DNA from: Hymenobacter cheonanensis
Lineage (GTDB): Bacteria > Bacteroidota > Bacteroidia > Cytophagales > Hymenobacteraceae
NCBI RefSeq assembly: GCF_030581075.1
Contig: NZ_JAUQSW010000005.1
Location: forward strand, 1-64,000
Reading direction: 5' to 3'
DNA length: 64,000 bases
Part shown: piece by piece, positions 28,229 to 39,086 of the stretch
How positions within the stretch are numbered: position 1 is the first letter of the stretch
Layout of the letters: each line of letters starts with the position of its first letter
The notes under the pieces: model-generated
Told to the model about the DNA's origin: nothing
Database searches by the model: none
Seen by the model: the letters and a program-made list of their open reading frames with translations, nothing else
Program-made: the position numbers and the translations under genes

Positions 28229-29398
28229 CTATTTCAGAATCTCGCGGGAAATAACAATTTTTTGAATTTCGGAAGTGCCCTCGTAAATCTGAGTAATCTT
28301 CGCGTCGCGCATGAAGCGCTCCACGTGGTACTCCTTCACGAAGCCGTAGCCGCCGTGAATCTGCACCGCTTCCACGGCCGAGTCCATGGCTACTTTCGAG
28401 GCAAACAGCTTGGCCATAGCGCCGCTTTTGGCGTAGTCGGCGTGGTTGTCCTTATCGGCGGCGGCCTGCAGGCACAGCAGTCGCGCGGCCTCCACGTTGG
28501 TAGCCATATCGGCTAGCTTGAACTGAATAGCCTGGTGCTTGGCAATCTCCACGCCGAAGGCCTTGCGCTGCTTGGCGTACTTGATGCTCAGCTCGAGCGA
28601 GCCCGAGGCGATGCCCAGCGCCTGCGACGCAATGCCGATGCGCCCACCCGCCAGCACCTGCATAGCGAACTTGAAGCCGAAGCCATCGGCGCCGATGCGG
28701 TTTTCCTTGGGCACCTTCACGTCGGTAAACATGAGCGAGCAGGTGTCGGAGCCCCGGATGCCGAGCTTGTTTTCCTTGGGCCCCTGCACGAAGCCGGGCA
28801 TGTCCTTGTCGACAATCAGCACGTTGATGCCGCGCGATTTTAGTTCCGGATTGGTTTGAGCAATAACGAGATACACCGAGGCCGTGGTGCCGTTGGTAAT
28901 CCAGTTTTTGGTGCCGTTCAGCAGGTAATAATCGCCCATGTCCTCGGCCGTGGTGCGCTGGCTGGTGGCGTCGGAGCCGGCTTCGGGCTCGCTCAGGGCA
29001 AAGGCGCCGATGATTTCGCCCGAGCACAGGCGGGGCAGGTACTTCTGCTTCTGCTCTTCGGTGCCGTATTTCTCCAGGCCCCAGCATACCAAGGAGTTAT
29101 TGACGCTCATGATGACCGAACACGAGGCATCGACTTTGGAGATTTCCTCCATCGCCAGCACGTAGCTCACGGTATCGAGGCCCGAGCCGCCGTACTCGGG
29201 GCTCACCATCATGCCCATGAAGCCGAGTTCGCCCATGCGCTTGACCTGGGCAGCCGGAAATTTCTGGTGCTCATCGCGCTCAATCACGCCTTCCCACAGC
29301 TCGCTCTGGGCAAAGTCGCGGGCGGCGGCCTGCACGGCCAGTTGCTCTTCGGTGAGCTGGAAGGGGGAGGCCGTGGCCGTCGAAGTTGTCATGTCCAA
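28229..29398 (-). CDS. Acyl-CoA dehydrogenase
   Basis: 389 residues. FAD flavoprotein that oxidises acyl-CoA to 2-enoyl-CoA in fatty-acid or amino-acid breakdown. The substrate-binding SEPEAGSDATSQR loop, FAD contacts WITNGTTASVYLV and GIASQALGIASGSLELSIKYAKQR, and the C-terminal YEGTSEIQKIVISREI with its catalytic glutamate fit the short-chain (butyryl-CoA) class. ATG 29398 and 29392 are both possible. Its own -7 box and terminator make it monocistronic. Chain length preference cannot be read from sequence. Confidence 0.94.
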   Translation of the reverse strand: MDMTTSTATASPFQLTEEQLAVQAAARDFAQSELWEGVIERDEHQKFPAAQVKRMGELGFMGMMVSPEYGGSGLDTVSYVLAMEEISKVDASCSVIMSVNNSLVCWGLEKYGTEEQKQKYLPRLCSGEIIGAFALSEPEAGSDATSQRTTAEDMGDYYLLNGTKNWITNGTTASVYLVIAQTNPELKSRGINVLIVDKDMPGFVQGPKENKLGIRGSDTCSLMFTDVKVPKENRIGADGFGFKFAMQVLAGGRIGIASQALGIASGSLELSIKYAKQRKAFGVEIAKHQAIQFKLADMATNVEAARLLCLQAAADKDNHADYAKSGAMAKLFASKVAMDSAVEAVQIHGGYGFVKEYHVERFMRDAKITQIYEGTSEIQKIVISREILK

Positions 29399-29447
29399 AA
29401 TGCTATGGGGTGGGGTAGGGTGGGTGGGGTGGGAGAGAGTGGAGAAA

Positions 29448-29455
29448 CAAAAATA
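29448..29455 (-). promoter_or_regulatory. -7 promoter box (TATTTTTG) for acyl-CoA dehydrogenase
   Basis: Exact TAnnTTTG on the minus strand, 49 bases before the ATG. Confidence 0.45.
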
Positions 29456-29503
29456 CGCTGGCCAGCGCGAAAGAGGTTTGCTAACTAGGCATTCGACAAT
29501 TAC

Positions 29504-29989
29504 TTAGCTGCGCAGGCCGTCGCTTATCTTCTTGACAATGTTGGAGGTACTGTAGCCCGCCACGAGCGGCACCGTGCACACCTGCCCGCCCCGGGCCAGC
29601 ACCAGCTCGTGCCCCACAATGCCGGCCAGGGCATAGTCGTCGCCCTTCACCAGAATGTCAGGCTGCACTAGCTCAATAAGTTGCAGGGGCGTGGGCTCGC
29701 CAAACAGCACCACGGCATCCACAAAAGCCAGGGCGGCCAGGATACGCGCCCGCGCGGTTTCATCCTGCAGCGGCCGGCCGGGCTTGAGCACGCTCACCGA
29801 GGCATCGGTATTGAGGCCCACCACAAGGCGCTCGCCGAGGGCGCGGGCCTTTTCGAGGTAGTCGACGTGGCCCAGGTGCAGCAAATCGAAGCAGCCGTTG
29901 GTGAATACCAGGCGCTCGCCCGCCGCACGCCACGCCGCCAGGGTGGCCGGTAGCTGCGAGCGGGTCAGGATTTTATCGGCGGTAGGCAT
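29504..29989 (-). CDS. rfaE2: D-glycero-beta-D-manno-heptose 1-phosphate adenylyltransferase
   Basis: 161 residues. Nucleotidyltransferase with TNGCFDLLHLGHVDYL (the HxGH site, about residues 30-45) and VKGDDYALAGIVG; it forms ADP-heptose for lipopolysaccharide core. This is the stand-alone version of the C-terminal half of HldE. MPTADKILTR at 29989 is the family-like start; the longer frame from 30214 is a shadow of the neighbouring gene. It is downstream of the UPF0104 gene with 52 bases between and probably in one operon with panD. Confidence 0.93.
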   Translation of the reverse strand: MPTADKILTRSQLPATLAAWRAAGERLVFTNGCFDLLHLGHVDYLEKARALGERLVVGLNTDASVSVLKPGRPLQDETARARILAALAFVDAVVLFGEPTPLQLIELVQPDILVKGDDYALAGIVGHELVLARGGQVCTVPLVAGYSTSNIVKKISDGLRS

Positions 29990-30041
29990 TAGCGGGAAGA
30001 GGGCGGGAAGGAAGCAATAAGGTAGTAACAACGCAGCCAGG

Positions 30042-31112
30042 CTATTGGGTTCGGGCTTCGTCCAGGCCTTCGGTGGTGAGGGGCTCGTCGGCCAGGGCCT
30101 CAGCTTCGGCGGCCAGGGTGCCTTTGTCGGCGGCGGCCACAGCCACGAAGCTGATGCCGCCCAGGAGTACCACCAGCAGCGTTTGGGCGCCGTGCACCAC
30201 CAGGGCATAGGCAATGCCCGCCTCCTTGCTGATGCCGTAGGCTAGCAGAATGCCCTGCACCAGCACGTGAAACGGCCCAATGCCGCCCGCCACCGGCGCC
30301 GCCATGCCAAACGCCCCGAAGGTAAGCACCGCCAGGCCGGCCCTGGCCCCTAGCCCGTAGGTTTCGGGGAAGCAGAAAAACGCCAGGTAATCAAGGATAT
30401 AATAGACAAACCAGGTGAAGAGCGTGTGCAGCAGAAACAGCCACTTATGCTCGAGCTTCAGCACGCTGAGGATGCCGGCCAGCAGGCCTTTCACAAACAC
30501 GGCGGCCTTGTTGAAGAGCGCATTCTGGCGCAGGCGCTCCAGGTTGCGAAACAGGGTGTAGCCCGCGCCCGCCAGCAGCAGCAGCGCAATAAGGCCCGCA
30601 ATGAGTAGCGGCAGCGGATTGCGGGCAATGGCATCGGCCTTGCCGCCGAGCAGCTTGTCGTTGAAAAACCCCCAGAACGTATTGAAATCCAGCAGCAGCG
30701 TGGCCCCTAGCAGGCTCAGCAGCACCAGCACGTCGATAACGCGCTCCGTCACTACCGTGCCCAGAGCCACCTGCACCGGCACGCCGCTCGTGCGCCGCAG
30801 CACCGAGCACCGGATGACTTCGCCCGCCCGCGGCAGCACCAGGTTGGCGAGGTAGCCCACCATCATGGCGTGGTACACCTGCCAGAACTTGGCCGGGGTG
30901 CGCGAGGCCGTCAGCTGCATCTGCCAGCGGTAGGCCCGGCTCAGGTAGCCTAGCGCCGAAATAATGAGCGAGAGCCCCAGCCAGAAGTAATTGGCCGAGC
31001 GGATGTAGTACCCGATTTGCGACAAGTCCTGCCCCCGCACCGCATACCACATCAGGGCGCCCGAAATGCCCAGCAGCAATACGTATTTGAGAAAGGTGAG
31101 CAGGTGCTTCAT
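30042..31112 (-). CDS. Lysylphosphatidylglycerol synthase TM-domain (UPF0104) membrane protein
   Basis: 356 residues with about eight to nine membrane helices over 1-330 and a short acidic C-terminal tail. The segments RAYRWQMQL, GYLANLVLPRAGEVIRC and GGIGPFHVLVQGILL are typical of the flippase-like membrane half found in MprF and AglD homologues. The aminoacyltransferase domain of MprF is absent, so lipid or glycan movement is more likely than lysylation. In Bacteroidota it often sits beside panD, as here. Confidence 0.85.
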   Translation of the reverse strand: MKHLLTFLKYVLLLGISGALMWYAVRGQDLSQIGYYIRSANYFWLGLSLIISALGYLSRAYRWQMQLTASRTPAKFWQVYHAMMVGYLANLVLPRAGEVIRCSVLRRTSGVPVQVALGTVVTERVIDVLVLLSLLGATLLLDFNTFWGFFNDKLLGGKADAIARNPLPLLIAGLIALLLLAGAGYTLFRNLERLRQNALFNKAAVFVKGLLAGILSVLKLEHKWLFLLHTLFTWFVYYILDYLAFFCFPETYGLGARAGLAVLTFGAFGMAAPVAGGIGPFHVLVQGILLAYGISKEAGIAYALVVHGAQTLLVVLLGGISFVAVAAADKGTLAAEAEALADEPLTTEGLDEARTQ

Positions 31113-31190
31113 AAGGGCAGTAGAGGGGCGGAAGGAAGCAGGAAGAAGCAGCGGGAATAAAATGCTCCATCCTTCATCCCTGGTTCTTCA

Positions 31191-31538
31191 TTAAGCAATC
31201 CGGTTGTGCTGGTCGGGAAAAATGACGGTGGGCTGGTGGGCGCGGGCTTCTTTGAAATCGACCAGGCCGTAGGAGATGATGATGACGATGTCGCCCACGG
31301 CAGCCTTGCGGGCGGCAGGGCCGTTGAGGCAAACCATGCCCGAGCCGCGCGCCCCCTTGATGGTGTAGGTTTCGAGGCGCTCGCCGTTGTTGACGTTTAC
31401 CACGGTCACCTTCTCGTTTTCGACCATGTTGGCGGCGTCGAGCAGGTCTTCGTCGATGGTGATGCTGCCCACGTAGTGCAGCTCGGCCTGCGTCACTTTG
31501 GCGCGGTGAATCTTGGATTTGAGAACTTCGATATGCAT
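31191..31538 (-). CDS. panD: Aspartate 1-decarboxylase proenzyme
   Basis: 115 residues. Converts aspartate to beta-alanine for pantothenate and coenzyme A. The self-cleavage site is Gly24-Ser25 in HYVGSITID, giving the pyruvoyl group on Ser25; Lys9 is present, and [21 protein letters not shown] is the conserved C-terminal half. Normal length. It is the first gene of a minus-strand set with the UPF0104 gene and rfaE2. A perfect -7 box lies 22 bases before the ATG. Confidence 0.97.
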   Translation of the reverse strand: MHIEVLKSKIHRAKVTQAELHYVGSITIDEDLLDAANMVENEKVTVVNVNNGERLETYTIKGARGSGMVCLNGPAARKAAVGDIVIIISYGLVDFKEARAHQPTVIFPDQHNRIA

Positions 31539-31560
31539 AAACGACTAGCCTAAAAGCGCA

Positions 31561-31568
31561 CAAAGATA
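31561..31568 (-). promoter_or_regulatory. -7 promoter box (TATCTTTG) for the panD set
   Basis: Exact TAnnTTTG on the minus strand, 22 bases before panD, in a short region shared with the divergent gene at 31649. Confidence 0.5.
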
Positions 31569-31648
31569 GCCGCCCCGCCAGCGCCCGCAGGACTAAGCGC
31601 CGAGCCCGTTGTACTTTCCGGCCCCATCTGCCTCCTACCTGCTCCGCT

Positions 31649-32482
31649 ATGCAAATCCAACCTGCCCGCCGCTGGGCGCCCGTGCTGCTGGCCGCCGGGC
31701 TGCTGCGGCCGCTGGCTAGCCCCGCCCAAACGCCGCTGGGCCAGCCCTCGCTCGACGAAGCGAAGGTGCAAATCTGGTGCGCCACCGCCCGCTACGTGTA
31801 TGCCGATGCCGGCCGGCCGCAGCTGCAGCGCACCCTGCGCTGCGAGGGCGGCAACCTGGCCGCGCTGGCCGCCAGCCTGCGCCCCGACAGCCTGCGCATC
31901 TACTCGCTGCTATACGCCCCCATTGAAGGCAAGGGGCGGATTTATAAGGGGTTGAAGGACAACCCGGCCCGGCTGGCGGCGCTTACCAGGGCTATTATCG
32001 GCAAGCTAAAAGCCTCGCCCGCCCGCCAGCGCGACCCCGCCCGCCTGGCCGGCCTGCAAACCCTGGAAAAAAAGCTGACCGACTACGTGCAAACCGGCCT
32101 GCCGCCCGCCGACCCCGCGCCCGCGCCCCAGGCCGAGGCCGACGCCACCGCCAACCCCGGCCTGGCCGAAGCCGCCGAGGCCAGCGCCGCCCCAACCCCG
32201 GCCGCCGGGCTAGCAGCGGCCCCCGCCGCCGAGCCGCTGCTCAACCGCATTTTTGCGCCGCTGGCGCTCATTCTGAGCATCCTGAGCCTGGTGCTCTACG
32301 GGATGCTGCGCCTCAGCCTGGGCCGCACCCTGCGCGAGCTGCGCCGGGCTAGCCCACCCGCCAGCCGCGACCTCACGGCCGCCCAGCGCCAGCAGCTAGA
32401 GGAGCTGGTAGCCCAGCGCGTGGCCGAGGCCCTGCGCGCCGCCCAATCTACTATGCCCCCCGATGCCGAGCAGCCGGGCTAG
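31649..32482 (+). CDS. Membrane-anchored periplasmic protein of unknown function
   Basis: 277 residues. A signal peptide (about 1-26, ends SPAQ), a soluble domain rich in Arg/Leu (about 30-150) with AKVQIWCATARYVYADAG at its start, an Ala/Pro linker, one membrane helix (about 203-225, ILSILSLVLYGMLRLSLG) and a charged cytoplasmic tail. No family recognised. It is divergent from panD and precedes a small lipoprotein gene, with which it overlaps by stop/start region only in other frames. Confidence 0.65.
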   Translation: MQIQPARRWAPVLLAAGLLRPLASPAQTPLGQPSLDEAKVQIWCATARYVYADAGRPQLQRTLRCEGGNLAALAASLRPDSLRIYSLLYAPIEGKGRIYKGLKDNPARLAALTRAIIGKLKASPARQRDPARLAGLQTLEKKLTDYVQTGLPPADPAPAPQAEADATANPGLAEAAEASAAPTPAAGLAAAPAAEPLLNRIFAPLALILSILSLVLYGMLRLSLGRTLRELRRASPPASRDLTAAQRQQLEELVAQRVAEALRAAQSTMPPDAEQPG

Positions 32483-32513
32483 CCGCGCCGCGCGCCGCGC
32501 CGTATGGGAAGCT

Positions 32514-32717
32514 ATGATGCGCCAGACTTCCCTCTTCGTTGGTGTGCTGGCCGGGCTGCTGCTCGGTGGCTGCCGCATCTCCACCTCGCGTGCGCCAGAA
32601 CGTAGGGAAGCCGTGCGCACCAATGCCATTTCCAATAAACACCTGCTCAGCGAAGAGCCCACGCTGGAGCGCGCCGCGCCCCGCGTGGCGCCCGATTCGG
32701 GAGTTGTTGTGCACTAG
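32514..32717 (+). CDS. Small lipoprotein
   Basis: 67 residues. MMRQTSLFVGVLAGLLLGGC is a short lipoprotein signal; the mature part (about 47 residues) is polar with no recognisable fold. It starts 31 bases after the previous stop, so it is probably part of the same transcript. ATG 32514 rather than 32463 puts the signal at the N-terminus. Confidence 0.6.
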   Translation: MMRQTSLFVGVLAGLLLGGCRISTSRAPERREAVRTNAISNKHLLSEEPTLERAAPRVAPDSGVVVH

Positions 32718-32729
32718 CCTTTTCGTAGC

Positions 32730-34790
<2,061 letters not shown>

Positions 34791-34841
34791 CGTTTGGGCC
34801 GCGCCCGCGGTAGCCCAGGCACCCCCACCACTCTTTGGTTT

Positions 34842-35540
34842 ATGAAACTGCTAGCCCTCCTGTTCCTGCCCTTGGCCCTGCTGCCGCTGGCTGGCCGCGC
34901 CCAGCCTGGCGCGGGCTACGAGATAACCGGCCAAATAACTGGCCTGGCCGATGGTGCCCGCTTGTACCTCATAGATGGCAGCCAGCGCCGACGCATCGAC
35001 TCAGCTACGGTGCAGCAAGGGCATTTCGCTCTGCGCGGCACCGTGGCCGAGCCTGTGCACACGTACCTCTACGCGGGCCGGGGACGCGCCAGTAGCAAGC
35101 TGGCCGATATTCTGCTCGATAACCAGCGCGTGCAGATAAACGGCTCGCAGCCAGCATATAATGACGTGGTGGTAAGCGGTTCCGATATCGACCGCCAGTG
35201 GAAGGAGTGGTTTCGGGAAGACGCCCGGCTGGCGCAGCGCCGCCTCGACCTAGGCCAGCGGTATCAGGCGCGGCTAGCCCAGCCCGATACCGCCGGGTCC
35301 GGAGCCCTGCGGCACGAGCGGGCCCAGGTGCAGCACGCGCGCATTGTGCTGCTGAAAGCCTACGTGCGCCGCTACCACGATACCGCCGTGGGGGCCGCCC
35401 TGCCTACTATGTGCACGCTCGGCACGTCGCTCACCGGGGCCGACTACCAGGAAATGTATCAGAGCCTGACGCCCCGCTGGCAGCAGTCGACGCTAGGCCG
35501 CGAGATACTGACGCAGGCCGGCAAGCACCCCGCCAGGTAG
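34842..35540 (+). CDS. DUF4369 domain protein without thioredoxin domain
   Basis: 232 residues. Signal peptide (about 1-20) then a beta-rich DUF4369 domain (YEITGQITGLADGARLYLID, then SATVQQGHFALRGTVAEP), normally found before a thioredoxin-like domain in Bacteroidota redox proteins. Here the C-terminal part is a helical Arg/Gln-rich segment and no CxxC is present, so it is not an oxidoreductase itself. It follows the peptidase by 51 bases. Confidence 0.78.
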   Translation: MKLLALLFLPLALLPLAGRAQPGAGYEITGQITGLADGARLYLIDGSQRRRIDSATVQQGHFALRGTVAEPVHTYLYAGRGRASSKLADILLDNQRVQINGSQPAYNDVVVSGSDIDRQWKEWFREDARLAQRRLDLGQRYQARLAQPDTAGSGALRHERAQVQHARIVLLKAYVRRYHDTAVGAALPTMCTLGTSLTGADYQEMYQSLTPRWQQSTLGREILTQAGKHPAR

Positions 35541-35561
35541 CAGGGTGCCTGCCTAAACACT

Positions 35562-35864
35562 TTACTCTATCACTTCCAGCACCGTGCGGAAGGAGTGGTA
35601 TTTGCCCGCAAATTTTTGGTCCATCTCCTGGCGCAGGGCCGGGGCAAAGTGCTGCTGGTAAGCCTCCAACTGTTCGAGGCTGATGCTGAAATATTGGGCG
35701 GCGTAGGTTACGCCGTCGTCTTCTTCATTTAACAGGCGCAGCAGCACGCTGCGAATAAAGCAGCCGGTGCCCACTACTTCGGCCATGTGGTGGTCGCGCA
35801 TGTAGGCCACCCATTCGTCGGCAATACTAGGGTCGAGGCTGGTGGTGACGTTGTAGAGAATCAT
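35562..35864 (-). CDS. DUF4286 family protein
   Basis: 100 residues, MILYNVTTSLDPSIADEWVAYMRDHHMAEVV then SYAAQY-like YAAQYFSISLEQLEAYQ, and a C-terminal GKYHSFRTVLEVI. This matches DUF4286, a small dimeric alpha/beta-barrel-like family of Bacteroidota with unknown activity. It is 18 bases downstream of the next minus-strand gene and probably co-transcribed with it. Confidence 0.85.
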   Translation of the reverse strand: MILYNVTTSLDPSIADEWVAYMRDHHMAEVVGTGCFIRSVLLRLLNEEDDGVTYAAQYFSISLEQLEAYQQHFAPALRQEMDQKFAGKYHSFRTVLEVIE

Positions 35865-35882
35865 AAGCGGTAAGGGCCAGCT

Positions 35883-36323
35883 TCAGACGCGCATGGCGTC
35901 GAACTGGTAGTCGTTGATGCGGGCTAAAATGGCTTTGGGGTCGAGGTTTTCGGTAGCCGTGGCCTGGGCCAGGGCGGCTAGCTCCTGGTCGCCGGCCAGG
36001 CGCAGGGTCAGTATCTGCTTCAGGGTCAGCTTTTTTTCCAGTGGGGCAAAGCGCTGGCCGCTCACCTCAAAGTAGCGCTGGCGCACTTCGAGGCGGGCTA
36101 GCCGGTCTTGCAGCGTGAGGGCGTAGTGCTGGCGCAGCATTACGAGCGTGGCAAAAAAGAGCAGCGCCACGGCCGCCAGCGTAAACCACAGCCGCGAAAA
36201 CTCGGAGTCGTCGCCGGCCACGCCCACGTAGCGCCGAATGCTGTAGCCCACCATGAGCAGGGTGAGAGGCAGCAGCACAAAGTGGTGCAGGGGGTAGTAG
36301 CGAGCGGGGTTTTGGGCAGCCAT
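35883..36323 (-). CDS. DUF6526 family membrane protein
   Basis: 146 residues. Two predicted helices (about 15-35 and 45-65), then a helical cytoplasmic tail with a KQILTLRLAGDQEL segment. The opening MAAQNPARYYPLHHF is the DUF6526 signature. Start at 36323 is used; the longer frame from 36440 overlaps the stop of the neighbouring gene. Function unknown. It is followed by the DUF4286 gene. Confidence 0.82.
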   Translation of the reverse strand: MAAQNPARYYPLHHFVLLPLTLLMVGYSIRRYVGVAGDDSEFSRLWFTLAAVALLFFATLVMLRQHYALTLQDRLARLEVRQRYFEVSGQRFAPLEKKLTLKQILTLRLAGDQELAALAQATATENLDPKAILARINDYQFDAMRV

Positions 36324-36440
36324 AGGGCGAAAATGCAGTGCCAGGAAGTAAAAGCAAGCATACGAGCAAAACAAAAAAAGCTCCGGCCGGAGCCCGAGCT
36401 TTTTCAATTGGATACCCTGTAGCGGGTTAAGAAGAGCCAA

Positions 36441-36830
36441 TTACATACCCTTGCGGGCATCTTTCTCGGCCTGCTTTTCCATTTTCATCTGGCTTTTGGC
36501 GGCCTTCTCCTGAGTGCGGGCGGCCTTGGCATTCTGGCGCTCCATTTTAAGCTGCTCTTTTTGCTGCTTGGCCTGCTGGCGCTGGGCCTTCATCTGGTGC
36601 TTGAGGTCGCGGGCCTGGCTTTCCTGCTGCTTGAGGGCGCGGCGGTTTTCGGCCACCGACTGGTCGGCCATTTTGCGCTGGTCGCGCTGCTGGTCGTAGG
36701 TAGCCTGGGTACTCTGTACCGTTTGCGGCGTGGCAGCGGCGGGGTCGTTGGTCGTGGTTTGGGCGTGGGCCGCGGTGGCGGCGAAGCTGGCTAGCCCGAA
36801 GGCTGCCAAAATAACGAGAGATTTCATCAA
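36441..36830 (-). CDS. Secreted Gln/Lys-rich coiled-coil protein
   Basis: 129 residues. Signal peptide (about 1-23, AATAAHAQ) followed by a helix of Gln, Lys, Ala, Arg and Met (about 45-129) with heptad-like spacing, and repeated units such as KQQKEQLKMERQNAK. It is basic and likely a rod or disordered chain outside the membrane. No family recognised. It is the first gene of a minus-strand group with the DUF6526 and DUF4286 genes, though spacing of 117 bases to the latter suggests loose linkage. Confidence 0.68.
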   Translation of the reverse strand: MMKSLVILAAFGLASFAATAAHAQTTTNDPAAATPQTVQSTQATYDQQRDQRKMADQSVAENRRALKQQESQARDLKHQMKAQRQQAKQQKEQLKMERQNAKAARTQEKAAKSQMKMEKQAEKDARKGM

Positions 36831-36966
36831 TAAAAGCCTTTTAAAACAGGCAACTCCTTCAACGAAATTCGCGCCTAATAGTTGGCGGCCTATTGCTGAC
36901 AGTAGTCCGTTAAGCTGGCTAAAAAGGATTATTTATCAGCTTATTAGCGCCCCACTTGCCACGTTC

Positions 36967-37941
36967 TTAATGCGCGTGGCTGCCCACGGGCTGCGCAACG
37001 GCGGCGGGCACGGCGCAGCCGCTGTGGCAGCCATCGGGCAGCTCCACATCCTCGACCTGCACCGTGCTGTGGTGAATGTGAAACTCGCGCAGCAGCCCCG
37101 CCGAAAGGCTGGCCAGCCAGGCGGCATCGGCGCCACCGGGGCGCACCAGGTGGGCCATCAGGGCGGTGTCGTGGCCGTCGCTGCTCATGCTCCAGATGTG
37201 CAGGTCGTGCAGGCTCTGCACGCCCGGCTGGGCCAGCATAAACTGCTGCACTTTCTCCAGGTCAATGCCATCGGGCACAGCTTGCAGGCCTAGCCGAATG
37301 GTATCGCGCAGCAGGCCCCACGAGCCCACGGCTATCACGGCCAGCAGCCCGAGGCTGATAAGGGGGTCGAGCCAGCTGATGTGGGCGAAGTAGGTGATGG
37401 CCCCGCCCACCACCACGCCCAGGCTCACCAGGGCATCGGTGAGCATGTGCAGGTAGGCACCGCGCACGTTCACATCGCCCTTCTGGCCGGCCCGAAACAG
37501 CCAGGCCGTGAAGCCATTGACTAAAATGCCGCCCCCGGCCAGCAGCATCACCATCACGCCGTTCACGGGCTGCGGATGGCGCAGGTGGTCAATGGTTTCC
37601 CACAAAATGAACCCTAGCGCGCCGTAGAGCAAGGCAGCGTTCAGCAAGGCCGCCTGAATGGTGGCGCCCCGGTAGCCGAAGGTGTAGCGCCCGGTGGCGG
37701 GCCGCCCGGCCAGCCAGGCCGCGCCCCAGGCCAGGGCCAGGCTCAGCACGTCGCTCAGGTTGTGGCCGGCGTCGGAGAGCAGGGCCGAGGAATTGGCCAG
37801 CAGCCCGCCGATAACCTCGGCCACTACAAAGGCCAGGTTTAGCCCGATGCCGATGGCGAAAGCGGCGCTAAACTGGCCGCCAGCCGGTGGGGCAGCGTGC
37901 ACGTGGCCGGCGTGCGAGTGGTCGTGGTGGTCGTGGGGCAT
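36967..37941 (-). CDS. Cation diffusion facilitator zinc exporter (CzcD type)
   Basis: 324 residues. Six membrane helices (about 25-225) with the HxxxD sites DAGHNLSD in helix 2 and HMLTD in helix 5, the HD-HD set typical for zinc, plus a His-rich N-terminus (HDHHDHSHAGHVH) and a C-terminal metal-binding domain ending in DGCHSGC. It moves Zn2+ out of the cytoplasm by proton exchange. MPHDHHDHSHAG at 37941 is chosen over the longer start at 37989. It stands alone and may counterbalance the metal uptake cluster at 39954-43085. Confidence 0.92.
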   Translation of the reverse strand: MPHDHHDHSHAGHVHAAPPAGGQFSAAFAIGIGLNLAFVVAEVIGGLLANSSALLSDAGHNLSDVLSLALAWGAAWLAGRPATGRYTFGYRGATIQAALLNAALLYGALGFILWETIDHLRHPQPVNGVMVMLLAGGGILVNGFTAWLFRAGQKGDVNVRGAYLHMLTDALVSLGVVVGGAITYFAHISWLDPLISLGLLAVIAVGSWGLLRDTIRLGLQAVPDGIDLEKVQQFMLAQPGVQSLHDLHIWSMSSDGHDTALMAHLVRPGGADAAWLASLSAGLLREFHIHHSTVQVEDVELPDGCHSGCAVPAAVAQPVGSHAH

Positions 37942-38012
37942 GGCTGGAACAGGGCAGGTGAACGTGCCAAGAACGCAAGCAGCCCACAATTAGATGCCTC
38001 GTGCGGGGCGGG

Positions 38013-38711
38013 CTAGCCAGCCGGGCGCGTCAGCACTTCGTCAATTAGCCCGTACTCTTTGGCTTCGGCGGCGCGCATCCAGTAGTCGCGGTCCGAGTCG
38101 TCGTGAATCTGCTGGTAGGTTTTGCCGGTGCGCTCGGCGTAGATGCTGTATAGCTCGTGGCGCAGCTTCACCACCTCGCGGGCCGTTATCTCGATGTCGG
38201 CCGACGGCCCCTGCACCCCGCCGCTGGGCTGGTGAATCATCACCCGCGCGTGCGGCAGCGCCAAGCGCTTGCCAATGGCGCCGCCACAGAGTAGAAATGC
38301 CCCCATCGAAGCTGCTAGCCCCGTGCAGATGGTCGACACATCGGGATTCACATACTGCATGGTGTCGAAAATGCCCATGCCCGCATACACCGAGCCGCCG
38401 GGCGAGTTGATATACAAGAGGATATCTTTCTTAGCATCAGCCGATTCCAGAAAGAGCAGTTGGGCCGTGATGATGTTGCCAATGGTTTCCTCCACGGCCG
38501 TACCCAGGAAAATAATCCGGTCCATGATGAGCCGCGAAAACACGTCGATTTCCCGAAAATTCTGCGGGCGCTCCTCAATCACTGCGCGCGTCATGCCGGT
38601 GGGCAGCGACCGGGCCAGCCCCTCGGCGTGGTGTAGGTACTGGTCCACGGCCAGGCCGTTGAGCCCCTGGCCCTTCACGGCAAATTTGCGAAATTCAGCT
38701 TGCGTAAGCAT
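38013..38711 (-). CDS. clpP: ATP-dependent Clp protease proteolytic subunit
   Basis: 232 residues. Self-assembling 14-mer serine protease working with ClpX or ClpA. The triad is present: GLAASMGAF (Ser), VMIHQPSGG (His), and DRDYWM (Asp). [11 protein letters not shown] is the handle motif. It has a 35-residue N-terminal extension typical of Bacteroidota. No tig or clpX lies next to it, as often seen for an additional copy. A TACTTTG box precedes the ATG by 54 bases; the start at 38783 is a longer shadow. Confidence 0.95.
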   Translation of the reverse strand: MLTQAEFRKFAVKGQGLNGLAVDQYLHHAEGLARSLPTGMTRAVIEERPQNFREIDVFSRLIMDRIIFLGTAVEETIGNIITAQLLFLESADAKKDILLYINSPGGSVYAGMGIFDTMQYVNPDVSTICTGLAASMGAFLLCGGAIGKRLALPHARVMIHQPSGGVQGPSADIEITAREVVKLRHELYSIYAERTGKTYQQIHDDSDRDYWMRAAEAKEYGLIDEVLTRPAG

Positions 38712-38800
38712 GGTGTTATCAGTTGAGAATGAACAGGCAAGGCGCGGCCAGCTTTGCCGAAAAAGCAAAGTAGTCAAACCCATTATATGCGGAGAATCAG

Positions 38801-39082
38801 TTAATTAAGCCCCATGATGCCGCGTAGCCAGCTGGCCACCCGGTGCGGCCACGCGCCCGGCGGCGGGCCATACAGGCGCGCATGAATGGCGGCTAGCTCA
38901 CTCCGCAGCTGGCGCCGCCCCGCCGCCCGCAGGCCCGCGTATAGGCGTTGCTGCGCCTTGGCATCGGCTTGCAAATCGGGGTCTAGTAGCAGCTGTAGCT
39001 GCCACTCGGTGGCGGGCACGGCGGCCGGGCCATTCAGGAGCTGCTCCTCCAGGCGCAGGAGGCGTTCGAGTTCGGGGCGCAT
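38801..39082 (-). CDS. Small helical protein downstream of ECF sigma factor
   Basis: 93 residues: [18 protein letters not shown], then [17 protein letters not shown] and [18 protein letters not shown]. It is soluble, with no membrane helix or zinc finger, so it is not a classic anti-sigma factor. It starts 4 bases after the sigma stop and is likely translated with it; in Cytophagales such partners occur beside ECF sigma factors. Inference: a cytoplasmic regulator of the sigma factor. No family name is safe. Confidence 0.65.
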   Translation of the reverse strand: MRPELERLLRLEEQLLNGPAAVPATEWQLQLLLDPDLQADAKAQQRLYAGLRAAGRRQLRSELAAIHARLYGPPPGAWPHRVASWLRGIMGLN

Positions 39083-39086
39083 GGCG

